The notes under the pieces are model-generated. The model had not been told where the DNA came from. It did no database searches and saw only the letters and a program-made list of their open reading frames with translations. From Polaromonas sp. YR568 (lineage in GTDB: Bacteria > Pseudomonadota > Gammaproteobacteria > Burkholderiales > Burkholderiaceae_C): a stretch of 64,000 nt of DNA. The stretch covers positions 372,001-436,000 of the forward strand of contig NZ_FPBM01000003.1 of the NCBI RefSeq assembly GCF_900116715.1, read 5' to 3'. This document shows, one piece after another, positions 27,158-36,622 of this stretch (position 1 is the stretch's first letter; every line of letters starts with the position of its first letter). The translations under genes were made by a program, and so were the position numbers.

Positions 27158-27230
27158 GCGAGCAAAGCTCGCTTGTCTGACTTTCAGCGCAGGCTAACTT
27201 CGCACCGCGAAGTTAAGGGCCGAAAGGCCC
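27158..27230 (+). other. Three consecutive small stem-loops downstream of metK
   Basis: Starting four bases after the metK stop codon are GCGAGC-AAA-GCTCGC (27158-27172), TAACTTCGC-ACC-GCGAAGTTA (27195-27215) and GGGCC-GAAA-GGCCC (27217-27230). All stems are perfect. None has a T-run. They are in the probable metK 3' untranslated region. Confidence 0.55.
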
Positions 27231-27304
27231 GGTGCCGAAGCTAGACGACGACTCCCCCAAGCGCAGCGTCCTACGCCACAGCCCGCCAAACACCTGCAAC
27301 ACAA

Positions 27305-27327
27305 AGCCACCTTTGGGTGGCTTTTTT
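27305..27327 (+). terminator. Intrinsic terminator between metK and the CHASE3 kinase
   Basis: AGCCACC and GGTGGCT arms with a TTTG loop are followed by a run of T. It lies about 150 bases after metK and 90 bases before the kinase start, so the kinase probably has its own promoter or depends on read-through. Confidence 0.8.
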
Positions 27328-27418
27328 CATGCGTGTTTCAGAAGGTGGCAACTACAATTTTGGGCAGGCTCCCCACCGGGCGGCGGCGCCCCTTTCGCCA
27401 ACTTTCACGAAAGCTCCC

Positions 27419-28774
27419 ATGCCACGCACTCCTCCCAAAATGGCTGTCAATCTGGCCTGTGCATTGTTTGCCGTGCTCGCCATGATCGGCATCAGCGAGC
27501 TGTCGTATGACAAATCCGTGGACGCGATGGACGACATCGCCGAGGCCCACCTGGCGCGCAGCCACGTGCAGCGGCTGCTGCGCGATGTGCTGGACGCCGA
27601 AAGCGGCCAGCGGGGCTATCTGCTGTCGGACAACACGGCCTACCTGGAGCCGTACAAGGCGGCTGTTGCCGATATCGGCCAGACACAGGACCAGTTGCGC
27701 GATCTGTACATCGTCCGGCCTGAGCAGGTGGGCACCCTGGCAAAGCTGGGGCGTACCGTGCAGCGCAAGCTCGCGGAAATGGATCTGTCCATCCGCATGA
27801 AAAATGAAGGCAAGGAAGACGCCTGGCGCTTTGTACTGACCACCGAAGTGGGCAAGGAACAGATGGACGCCATACGCACCGTTGCCGGCGAACTGGTCGA
27901 AAACAGCAACCAGCAAACCGCCCACGGCTACGCGGAAGTCCGCCGCTCACTGCTGCTGTCACGCATCGGTATCACGCTGGTGGCAGCCGTGGCGTTTCTG
28001 GCCTTCTGGCTGTACCTGCGCCAGACCGCCGCGCTGGGCCAGGCGGGCCAGCGCCAGCAACTGGCTTTGCAGGCCGAGCGCGACTTGCTGGACGCCCAAG
28101 TCAGGGACCGCACCGCGCGCCTGACGGAGCTTGCCACCCACCTGCAGCAGATCCGGGAAGAAGAGCGCGCCCACCTGGCGCGCGAGCTGCACGACGAACT
28201 GGGCTCGCTGCTCACCGCCGCCAAGCTCGACGTGGCCCGCATCAAGGCAAAACTGGCGGGCGATACAGGCGACCTGCCCTCGCGCATCGAGCACCTGATC
28301 AACACGCTGAACAGCGGCATCGCGCTGAAGCGGCGCATCATTGAGGACCTCCGCCCCTCAACCCTCTCCAACCTCGGGCTGGTGCCCACCCTGGAGATAC
28401 TGACAGGCGAGTTTGGCCAGCGTTCGGGCCTGGAGATCACGGCGAACCTGGAGCCCGCCGAACTGGACGAAACCATTCAGCTGACGATTTACCGGATGAT
28501 CCAGGAGGCCTTGACCAACATCGCCAAATACGCCGAAGCACGCAACGTGGAGATCAACCTGCTGGGCTACAAGGACCACGTCACCGTGTCGGTACGCGAC
28601 GACGGCAAGGGCTTTGACCCGCAGGCGGTGGAGCTGTCGGCGCACGGCCTGCAAGGCATGCGCCATCGGGTGGAGGCAGCCGGCGGCCGCCTGGACATCA
28701 ATACGGCCAGCGGCACCACCATCACGGCCACATTGCCCTTGACCGTGCTTCGCAAGGCGGCGCCGCAGCCCTGA
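27419..28774 (+). CDS. Sensor histidine kinase with CHASE3 domain (HisKA_3 type)
   Basis: A 451-residue membrane sensor kinase. I start at ATG 27419 because the frame upstream runs through the terminator hairpin. Order: membrane segment 1 (about 8-28), a periplasmic CHASE3 domain (about 30-175, with DVLDAESGQRGYLLSDNTAYLEPY, its typical sequence), membrane segment 2 (about 180-203), a linker coiled coil, the dimerisation domain with the phospho-acceptor histidine in HLARELHDELGSLLTAAK (near 252), and an HATPase with IQEALTNIAKYAEA, VRDDGKGFDP and GLQGMRHRVEAAGG. This class normally phosphorylates a LuxR/NarL-type regulator, but none lies next to it, so it is an orphan here. The signal is unknown. 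Confidence 0.9.
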   Translation: MPRTPPKMAVNLACALFAVLAMIGISELSYDKSVDAMDDIAEAHLARSHVQRLLRDVLDAESGQRGYLLSDNTAYLEPYKAAVADIGQTQDQLRDLYIVRPEQVGTLAKLGRTVQRKLAEMDLSIRMKNEGKEDAWRFVLTTEVGKEQMDAIRTVAGELVENSNQQTAHGYAEVRRSLLLSRIGITLVAAVAFLAFWLYLRQTAALGQAGQRQQLALQAERDLLDAQVRDRTARLTELATHLQQIREEERAHLARELHDELGSLLTAAKLDVARIKAKLAGDTGDLPSRIEHLINTLNSGIALKRRIIEDLRPSTLSNLGLVPTLEILTGEFGQRSGLEITANLEPAELDETIQLTIYRMIQEALTNIAKYAEARNVEINLLGYKDHVTVSVRDDGKGFDPQAVELSAHGLQGMRHRVEAAGGRLDINTASGTTITATLPLTVLRKAAPQP

Positions 28775-28828
28775 CCCGGGCTTGCGCCCGAGACGCGCCG
28801 TGCTGGCTCAGCCGCGTGCCTCAGCCGC

Positions 28829-29057
28829 GTGTGTAAGGGCTCTTCCCGACGTGTGGGGTATTGCCCAGCTCTTCAGAAGGCGCGTTGTCGGCCTTGGGCT
28901 GGGCAATGGTCTTGTTCGTTCCCTCTTTGCCGTATTTTTCGGAAGATTCCCCGGAAAATGCCGTCTCTGATGGAGGGGCCGGCGCTTTCTTGCGGCCACT
29001 CCCATCATTCCCGCTATTTCCATTGCCCTTAAGGTCAAGACGTTTTTTTGCGCTCAT
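28829..29057 (-). CDS. Small hydrophilic hypothetical protein
   Basis: A possible 75-80-residue product beginning MSAKKRLDLKGNGNSGND. It is rich in Lys, Gly, Ser, Asn and Pro, has no hydrophobic segment and looks disordered. I do not recognise a family. The frame extends nine codons further up to an ATG at 29084 that overlaps the TGA of the next small frame (TGATG), so the pair could be coupled. It lies convergent with the CHASE3 kinase. The left end is approximate within a few codons (the frame closes near 28821). It may be a stress-related small protein, but that is only suggested by position next to signalling genes. Confidence 0.4.
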
Positions 29058-29083
29058 TTGTGTGTCCCCGGCGCCTTCAACCA

Positions 29084-29281
29084 TCAGGTGACGAAGCTGC
29101 TGCCGCCCGGGGCGGCAAATGCAGGCAGCGAATCCCGCGAAGCACCCGGTGCGCGGGGGCCCTCGTCAACCACGATAAAAGGCCAGACACCACGAGACTT
29201 TGCTGTTTCCACAACAGGCTCGCGCACAGGGCGCGAGGATCGAATATCTTGCAGGTGCGGGGGAAAGCTGTCTAAAAACAT
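29084..29281 (-). CDS. Possible small ORF, 65 residues, unknown
   Basis: An ATG-initiated frame with product beginning MFLDSFPPHLQDI and ending GGSSFVT. I know no family for it. Its only supports are the absence of any other gene in the 360-bp space between the small ORF above and the hybrid kinase, the TGATG overlap with the following frame, and a motif TTGTCCTAC about 80 bases upstream that is also found upstream of the kaiC-like gene. Codon use is not strikingly coding. It may well be non-coding. Confidence 0.25.
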   Translation of the reverse strand: MFLDSFPPHLQDIRSSRPVREPVVETAKSRGVWPFIVVDEGPRAPGASRDSLPAFAAPGGSSFVT

Positions 29282-29417
29282 GGCGGCGCCGAATTTGAGT
29301 GACCGGGTTTTGACTGTAGGGTTGCGCCCAGACGCCAGGCGTCAGCCGGATAGGAAAGGCGTGTAGGACAAGCCCGAATCAGACCGGTATTTCCCGGATT
29401 TCCGCGCTTTTTGCCTG

Positions 29418-30911
29418 TCAGGCGGCAAGGCAGGCCATCAGGCTCTCGTAATCCACGGGCTTGACCAGGTGGTGGTTGAACCCCGCCAGGCTGGCGAGGG
29501 TTTTGTCCGTCGTCTGGCCCCAGCCCGTGAGGGCGATGAGCACCATCTTTTCACTGGCCGGCTGCTGCCGGATGAGGCGCGCTGCGTCGTATCCGTTCAT
29601 GCCGGGCATCCCGATATCCATGACGACGACATCCGGCCTGTGGGCCATGGCGGCGGCAACTGCCGCCACGCCGTCGTACGCCGTCGTCACGGCAAACCCG
29701 TCCATGCCCAGCAAAGCCCCCAGCGTATTGGCCGCATCCACGTTGTCGTCCACCACCAGGATTTTTTTGGCATTGACAGTGGGCGCCGGGCCGCCCGCCT
29801 GCACAGGCGGCGCCAGTTGCCCATCCTTCAGGACTACCGGTAGCGCCAGGACAAACTCGCTCCCATGGCCCAGGCCTTCGCTGCTGGCATGAAGCGTGCC
29901 GCCGTGCATCTCGGCAAACTGCCTGGCCAGGCTGAGGCCAATCCCCAGGCCGGTCGGCGCCTCGCCAGGCACAGGCGTCTGGGCAAACAGATCAAAAATC
30001 TTCGCCAGCGAAGACGGTTCCAGCCCGATGCCGTTATCGGCCACACGGAAAGTCACCATCGGCCCCATGACTTCCGCGCTCAGCACGATATGCCCTCCCG
30101 GGGGCGTGAACTTGGCGGCATTGACCAGCAGATTGGCCACGCTTTGCACCAGGCGTGCGTGATCGGCATCGAGCAGGTAGGGCGCGTCCGGCTCATGCAC
30201 ATCCAGCCGGTGCTGCTTGCTCTCCATGGCGGAGCCTGAAATCTCCACGGCGTGGTTGACCACCGATTGCAGCGTGATCTGCCCCTTTTTGAGGGTGACT
30301 TTGCCGCTGGTAATGCGCGCTACGTCCAGCAAGTCGTCCACCAGCCGCGTCAGGTGGGCCACCTGGCGATCCACCACATTGCGCACCTGGGTGATCTGGT
30401 CGGCATCCGGGTAAAGGTGCTTGAGGATGCCCATGGACGTGCGGATAGGCGCCAGCGGGTTGCGCAGCTCATGCGCCAGCGTGGCGAGGAATTCATCTTT
30501 GCGCTTGTCGGCATCGCGAACCTGGTATTGCCTCTCGCGCGCCCGCACGGCCGAGCGGGTGGCGGTGATCAGCGCAATGGTGCGCACCGGCCGCTCCACC
30601 AGCGTCACATTGCCCAGGTGCTCAACCGCCCGCTGCACATCCAGCGAATCGGCGCCGCTGCGCGTCAGCAGCAGGATGGGGATGTCCGACCAGGTGGGTT
30701 GGGAGGCCACGTATTCGGCCAGCGGCCGCATGTCCTTGCCGCTGACCACCTCTTCCACCAGCAGCAGGGCGCCGGCGCCCAGCGGCAATTGCCTCATGAG
30801 TTCGTCGCTGTCAGCGCACACAATGCTGTGGATGCCCACCGACTGCAGCACTTTGGCAGTCAGCGCCCCATCACGCCCAGTGGGCGCGCAAATGACGATT
30901 CGCCGCTCCAC
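29418..30911 (-). CDS. Hybrid sensor histidine kinase/response regulator paired with the KaiC-like ATPase
   Basis: A soluble 497-residue hybrid kinase. Residues 1-120 form a receiver-like domain that lacks the normal phospho-acceptor aspartate (LLLVEEVVSG at that place), so it is a pseudo-receiver. Then a short coiled coil, the HisKA domain with histidine in LATLAHELRNPLAPIR (near 152), an HATPase with ANLLVNAAKFTPPGG, VADNGIGLEP and TGLGIGLSLARQF, and a C-terminal true receiver with VVVMDIGMPGMNGYDA as phosphosite. No membrane segment is present. It starts with GTG at 30911 directly after the TAG of the kaiC-like gene, so the two are translationally coupled. Confidence 0.9.
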   Translation of the reverse strand: MERRIVICAPTGRDGALTAKVLQSVGIHSIVCADSDELMRQLPLGAGALLLVEEVVSGKDMRPLAEYVASQPTWSDIPILLLTRSGADSLDVQRAVEHLGNVTLVERPVRTIALITATRSAVRARERQYQVRDADKRKDEFLATLAHELRNPLAPIRTSMGILKHLYPDADQITQVRNVVDRQVAHLTRLVDDLLDVARITSGKVTLKKGQITLQSVVNHAVEISGSAMESKQHRLDVHEPDAPYLLDADHARLVQSVANLLVNAAKFTPPGGHIVLSAEVMGPMVTFRVADNGIGLEPSSLAKIFDLFAQTPVPGEAPTGLGIGLSLARQFAEMHGGTLHASSEGLGHGSEFVLALPVVLKDGQLAPPVQAGGPAPTVNAKKILVVDDNVDAANTLGALLGMDGFAVTTAYDGVAAVAAAMAHRPDVVVMDIGMPGMNGYDAARLIRQQPASEKMVLIALTGWGQTTDKTLASLAGFNHHLVKPVDYESLMACLAA

Positions 30912-32414
30912 CTATTTCGCTCCGCGGGAGGCGCTCAGTTCGGGGTCACTGCCGATATAGACGGGCACGCCTGTCAGGATGCCGCGGAAGCCGCGCAGCG
31001 GCGCGCCCACGTGAATGCCCTTGCGGGACATCGAAAACTCTCGAATGGTGCGCTCATGCAGGCTGCCGCGCTTTTTAAACACCGACACCGCCTGCTTGAC
31101 CTCGCCGTCGTGCTCGAAGTAGCGCAGCATGAGCACGTTGTCAGCCAGGTAGCTGGCATCCACCGAGGTGGACATGTTGCCGCCCAGCATGCCCTGCTGG
31201 ACGCCCACCAGGATGGTCACCACACCGCGCTGGCCAAGGTAGGTAAGCAACTCGTGCAAGTGGGTTGCCAGAAAGCGCTCATCCGGCATGGCGTTGAGGT
31301 AGCCGTTGATGCTGTCGATGACGATGACCTTGCAGCCCCGGTCGGCCGCCCGACACACCACGGAGGCAAATTCCCCGGGCGACAACTCGGCCGGGTCAAT
31401 CTGCTGGATGCTCAGCACGCCGGTTTCATAGGGTTCGCGGATTTTCATGCCCAGGCCGTCCGCGCGGTTCAGCAAATTGTTGGCGGCCTCTTCAAACAAA
31501 AACATCGCGCTGGACTGCCCGCGCTCTGCGGCGGCGGTGACGAACTGGGCGGCCAGCGAGGACTTGCCGGTGCCCGGAGGTCCGGCAATCAGCGTGCTGG
31601 TGCCCTCTTCCAGGCCGCCGCCCAGCAGCGTGTCGAGTTCGCCGAGGCCGCTTTTGAGTTGCACCCGTTTACCCATCACCCGCGACTCGGCCGCCACCAG
31701 GCGCGGGTACACGCACAGGCCGCCGTACTGGATGTCGTAGTCGTGCATGCCGCCGCGAAAGGCGATACCGCGGTACTTCACCACGCGCACACGCCGCCGC
31801 TCGGCGCCGTAGTCCTTCACGGACTGGTCCAGCGTGATCACACCATGGGCAATCGAGCGCACCTGAAGGTCGATGCCGGCGGCCGTGCGGTCGTCCAGCA
31901 GCATCACGGTGCAAGAGCGGCTGGCGAAGAACTGCTTGAGCGCCAGCACCTGGCGGCGATAGCGCAGCGGCGTGTCGGCCAGCAGTTGCAGCTCCGACAG
32001 GGAGTCAATCACCACCCGGGTGGGTTTGTGCTTTTCGATCACCGACAGGATCATTTGTGTGGTGGTGCCCATTTCCACTTCCGACGGGTGGAACATGGTG
32101 TATTCCGCCTCGGGCATCAGCAGGTTTTCAGAAGGAAGCACTTCATGGATGTGAATCCCCTCCATCTCCCAGCCGTGGGATTTGGCGACGCCGGTCAGCT
32201 CAGCGGCCGTTTCGGCCAGCGTGATGTAGACGACGGACTCGCCTTGCCTGGCCCCTTCCAGCAGAAACTGCAGGCCGGTGGTGGTCTTGCCGGTGCCCGG
32301 CTCACCTTCGATCAGGTAGATGCGGTCCTTGATGAGGCCGCCGCCCAGGATGTTGTCCAGGCCTGAAATACCGGTTGAAAGAAAAAGGAGCTCGGTTGTT
32401 GTCTTGGAGGTCAT
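30912..32414 (-). CDS. KaiC-like ATPase with two RecA-type domains
   Basis: A 500-residue double-domain ATPase of the KaiC family. Domain CI has STGISGLDNILGGGL, Walker A EGEPGTGKTT (near 36) and Walker B TRVVIDSLSEL; CII has SGLGELDTLLGGGL, Walker A GPPGTGKSS (near 273) and Walker B KVIVIDSING. The C-terminal IREFSMSRKGIHVG and RGFRGILTGVP are typical of KaiC homologues outside cyanobacteria. No kaiA or kaiB is in the window, so a true oscillator is not implied. The gene abuts the hybrid kinase, suggesting that ATPase state is read out by phosphorelay. An ATG at 32444 would add ten residues; neither start has a clear ribosome site. Confidence 0.93.
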   Translation of the reverse strand: MTSKTTTELLFLSTGISGLDNILGGGLIKDRIYLIEGEPGTGKTTTGLQFLLEGARQGESVVYITLAETAAELTGVAKSHGWEMEGIHIHEVLPSENLLMPEAEYTMFHPSEVEMGTTTQMILSVIEKHKPTRVVIDSLSELQLLADTPLRYRRQVLALKQFFASRSCTVMLLDDRTAAGIDLQVRSIAHGVITLDQSVKDYGAERRRVRVVKYRGIAFRGGMHDYDIQYGGLCVYPRLVAAESRVMGKRVQLKSGLGELDTLLGGGLEEGTSTLIAGPPGTGKSSLAAQFVTAAAERGQSSAMFLFEEAANNLLNRADGLGMKIREPYETGVLSIQQIDPAELSPGEFASVVCRAADRGCKVIVIDSINGYLNAMPDERFLATHLHELLTYLGQRGVVTILVGVQQGMLGGNMSTSVDASYLADNVLMLRYFEHDGEVKQAVSVFKKRGSLHERTIREFSMSRKGIHVGAPLRGFRGILTGVPVYIGSDPELSASRGAK

Positions 32415-32665
32415 GGTTACAGGGATGCGGTTGTGAGCCAACATGGCCGGGAAAGAACAACCCGCAACACCCCGTTAAAGAACGAAGCGGCTTGTAACAC
32501 CTGGATAAATAGTAGCCAGCGCGCCCCAAATTTCCTGGTTTGCGACGCCTGCGTTGTGCGTAGGACAAGACGCCGTCTGGAAGTCCACAAGCGGTGGGGC
32601 CGGCCCCCAGATCCCTTCAAAACAGCCGGGAAAAGCACCAAAACAGGGGTTTCAGCCAGGCCACC

Positions 32666-32694
32666 TTGAAAACAGGCCTGATTGCCTCTATGAT
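32666..32694 (+). promoter_or_regulatory. groESL promoter, sigma70-like
   Basis: TTGAAA (32666-32671) and TATGAT (32689-32694) are 17 bases apart, a good housekeeping promoter. The same area also reads CTTGAAA, 13 bases, CCTCTATG, a partial match to a sigma32 promoter, so heat-shock sigma control is possible as well. The -10 box touches the CIRCE operator. Confidence 0.7.
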
Positions 32695-32720
32695 TAGCAC
32701 TCGATGGTATTGAGTGCTAA
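32694..32720 (+). promoter_or_regulatory. CIRCE operator (HrcA binding site)
   Basis: Perfect arms TTAGCACTC and GAGTGCTAA are separated by nine bases (GATGGTATT), exactly the CIRCE consensus. The repressor HrcA binds it and lifts on heat stress. It overlaps the start region of the groESL transcript. The hrcA gene itself is not in the window. Confidence 0.97.
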
Positions 32721-32749
32721 CAAGCCTTCATCAATCCACCAAAGTTAAC

Positions 32750-32778
32750 AAGCACCCACTTTTACGCGGGTGCTTTTT
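32750..32778 (+). terminator. Terminator-like hairpin in the groES leader
   Basis: AAGCACCC and GGGTGCTT form an 8-bp stem with a 10-base loop, followed by TTTTT. It lies after the CIRCE operator and about 40 bases before the groES ATG. Its form is that of an intrinsic terminator inside a 5' leader, so it may attenuate transcription or act as an RNA thermometer-like element. Confidence 0.6.
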
Positions 32779-32816
32779 GATTCCCAAAACCCAGTGTTCT
32801 CAAACAAGGAGCTCTC

Positions 32817-33107
32817 ATGAAACTTCGTCCTTTGCACGACCGCGTGATCGTCAAACGCGTGGAAAACGAAACCAAAACCGCTTCCGGCATCGTCATTCCT
32901 GACAGCGCCGCCGAAAAGCCTGATCAAGGCGAAGTGCTGGCCGTTGGCCCCGGCAAGAAGAACGACAAGGGCGAACTCAGCCCCGTGGGCGTGAAAGTGG
33001 GCGACCGCGTGCTGTTCGGCAAATACAGCGGCCAGACCGTCAAGGTCGACGGCGACGAACTGCTCGTCATGAAAGAAGAAGACCTGTTTGCCGTGGTCGA
33101 GAAGTAA
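32817..33107 (+). CDS. groES: Co-chaperonin GroES
   Basis: GroES is the lid of the GroEL folding chamber in the cytoplasm. The 96-residue length is standard. The N-terminus [16 protein letters not shown], the mobile loop [18 protein letters not shown] and the C-terminal [19 protein letters not shown] are all canonical. A GGAG ribosome site lies about eight bases before the ATG. It is cotranscribed with groEL 48 bp downstream, under CIRCE/HrcA control. Confidence 0.98.
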   Translation: MKLRPLHDRVIVKRVENETKTASGIVIPDSAAEKPDQGEVLAVGPGKKNDKGELSPVGVKVGDRVLFGKYSGQTVKVDGDELLVMKEEDLFAVVEK

Positions 33108-34808
<1,701 letters not shown>

Positions 34809-34821
34809 TCAGCCCCTGGCG

Positions 34822-34887
34822 CAGCCCGGAACTCCGGGCTCCCAACAAAAACCCCGCAAGGCGCAAGCCCTGCGGGGTTTTATTTTT
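34822..34887 (+). terminator. Terminator region after groEL
   Basis: Two hairpins follow the groEL stop. The first is AGCCCGGA-AC-TCCGGGCT without a T-run. The second has arms AAAACCCCGCA and TGCGGGGTTTT and a T-rich end, a strong intrinsic terminator. The A-rich left side means it can also serve the convergent glycosyltransferase gene. Confidence 0.9.
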
Positions 34888-34911
34888 AGGCCGGGGGCAT
34901 TGCGGCGGGCG

Positions 34912-35811
34912 TCAGATTCCGAAGTCCAGAAAGTCGCGTTGATGGACCAGGCCGCGTGCAAGTTGCCTGATGAGCTCCACCATCATTTCGTCTTCAGTTT
35001 TCGGCAAAGGCCCGGAAGAAGCGGGCGCGAAAAATTCGATCATGCCGTCGATGTCCAGGTCGCCCGCGAAATACAGGCGGCGGACCATGCTGCACAGCGC
35101 AAACGGCAGAAAATCCTGCTGCCGTCCATCGATGGTGGTGGCCGTCAGGCCGTCCAGGCGCGGCGTGGCCAGGAAAGGAACCACCACACGCGCGTCCAGC
35201 GCTTTGCTTTCGATCAGGTTGCGAAAAAGAATGTCCAGCGTGCCCGGCGGCCCCCTGTCCAGCGTCTGCTGCAGTATGGGGCCGAGTTTTTCTTTTCCCC
35301 GGGGTGTCACGAGGTAGGCTGACGCGCCCCAGCAATAGGCGCCGGATGCTTCCCCAAGGCCAACCTGCGGAGCGTGGCGCTGCTGCGATTCAGGATTGCC
35401 GGCGGAACGCGGATTCGGCATTCCGCGCTTGACCTCCCAATAACGCAGAAGCAGATCGTTGAAATTGATATACAGCTGACAGTCAAAAAAAACCAGGTCG
35501 AGTTCTGCGAGGATTTTCAGATTCTCCGGCGACAACATACCGGCAAGGCTGTCGCTGACCTGCATGTCGTCTTCAAAGATCAGGGTAACGCTGTCGGGAG
35601 GCGTCTGCGTGATGAGCATCTGGTGCGACAGAAATGCGCCATAGGCCGCCATGGGAATCTTGCAAGCGGGTGGCTGGCTGAGCGTGCGCGCATCCACCGC
35701 CGCAAAGCGCTCCACAAAACCAAGTTTGCGGGCGTCCAGCTCGGCGCGCATCTGTTTGGCACGTTCAGGGCTTCTGTCCAGGTTGATGAAGAAGCCGTTG
35801 AGCGTATGCAT
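34912..35811 (-). CDS. Glycosyltransferase family 25 (LPS-type) protein
   Basis: A 299-residue cytoplasmic enzyme of the family that adds galactose or glucose to LPS or oligosaccharides. The N-terminus LNGFFINLDRSPERAKQM (INLDRSPER) is the family signature and sets the start at ATG 35811. YGAFLSHQMLI with LIFEDDMQVS (the EDD donor/metal site near 82) and GASAYLVTPRGKEKL are the other hallmarks. The acceptor is unknown and no other surface-polysaccharide gene is adjacent, so it is an isolated transferase. It lies between groEL (convergent) and a DUF805 gene with its own terminator. Confidence 0.85.
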   Translation of the reverse strand: MHTLNGFFINLDRSPERAKQMRAELDARKLGFVERFAAVDARTLSQPPACKIPMAAYGAFLSHQMLITQTPPDSVTLIFEDDMQVSDSLAGMLSPENLKILAELDLVFFDCQLYINFNDLLLRYWEVKRGMPNPRSAGNPESQQRHAPQVGLGEASGAYCWGASAYLVTPRGKEKLGPILQQTLDRGPPGTLDILFRNLIESKALDARVVVPFLATPRLDGLTATTIDGRQQDFLPFALCSMVRRLYFAGDLDIDGMIEFFAPASSGPLPKTEDEMMVELIRQLARGLVHQRDFLDFGI

Positions 35812-35901
35812 ACTGAAAAAGTATACCGGCCTGGAGGGGGCGGTCGAATCGCAGGGAGTGCATGTGCCCACCTTGCGCCCCTGCGCGCGTTCGAGACGCC
35901 A

Positions 35902-35936
35902 TAAAAAAACCCGCAAAGCGCGAGCCATGCGGGGTC
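35902..35936 (-). terminator. Intrinsic terminator after the DUF805 gene
   Basis: On the minus strand CCCCGCA and TGCGGGT form a stem around a 12-base loop, followed by a run of seven T. It lies just after the DUF805 stop. Confidence 0.8.
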
Positions 35937-35953
35937 TTTCGAAGCGGCTTGAA

Positions 35954-36286
35954 TTAAGCGGCAGGCGCCTTGTCGTGCTGGTTGCTGCCTTCGGCCGAGG
36001 GCTGCGCCCACCAGTAAATCAGCACCAGCAGGCCAATCACCGTGATCACAATAAGTTGCCACCAGCCGCTCTTGCCGATGTCGTGGAGGCGGCGGGCGCC
36101 AACTGCCAGCGCGGGCAACAGCAGGGCCAGGCTGACCAGCGAGCTGACCATGTCGCCCAGGAAGGACGCCACGATGGACACCAGGATCTGGAACAGAAAG
36201 AACCACCAGAACTCAGGGCGGGCGGCACGACCGGAAAAATCTGCGTATTTGCCCAGGCAAACAGAAATGGCTTGGCCGAAATTCAT
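35954..36286 (-). CDS. DUF805 family inner-membrane protein
   Basis: A 110-residue membrane protein. FSGRAARPEFWWFFLFQILV is the DUF805 signature (SGRxxRxEFW) at the start of the first membrane segment, a second and third follow, and ARRLHDIGKSGWWQLI is the typical loop before the last. Function is not established for this family. The start ATG 36286 has GGAGGAG just upstream, an unusually strong ribosome site. It is followed by a terminator and has no partner. Confidence 0.9.
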   Translation of the reverse strand: MNFGQAISVCLGKYADFSGRAARPEFWWFFLFQILVSIVASFLGDMVSSLVSLALLLPALAVGARRLHDIGKSGWWQLIVITVIGLLVLIYWWAQPSAEGSNQHDKAPAA

Positions 36287-36622
36287 ATTTTCTCCTCCTC
36301 AGGATTCAGACGGGGCGGATTCCCCGCGCCATGATAATGCGTCGGCCCTACCGGGGCTACCGCAGCCACCAGACGTGCGCCCGCCCGGTCACGTCAAAAG
36401 CAATAGAAAAGCGTTACTTTTCAAGGCCAGACCTAGCCTAAAAAACCACACCATGACACGTTTGCGACGCAAGGCCACCGCAGCCGCGGCCCTTGTCGCT
36501 AATATGAAACTCCCTCGACCCTCCGGATGGTTCAGTCCCTGAAAGCACCGGCGCCCCCCGTTGCAGATCCGGCCGCGACGACCCAGCGGTGCGACGGCAA
36601 GCCGGCTTCGTTATCGTCCGCC
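36287..36622. other. Intergenic region between DUF805 and ompW-like genes
   Basis: 336 bp that must hold the divergent promoters of both flanking genes. A 29-codon frame starting at 36452 is too short and unsupported to call. No repeat or hairpin of note was seen. Confidence 0.5.

Noticed and set aside
30252..32366. 704-codon open frame on the plus strand
   Set aside because: It runs antisense over the kaiC-like and hybrid kinase genes, has His/Gln/Arg-rich composition without any domain, and is explained by the high GC content and codon bias of the real genes.
30912..32414. Complete circadian clock system
   Set aside because: Only a KaiC-like protein is present; kaiA and kaiB are not in the window.
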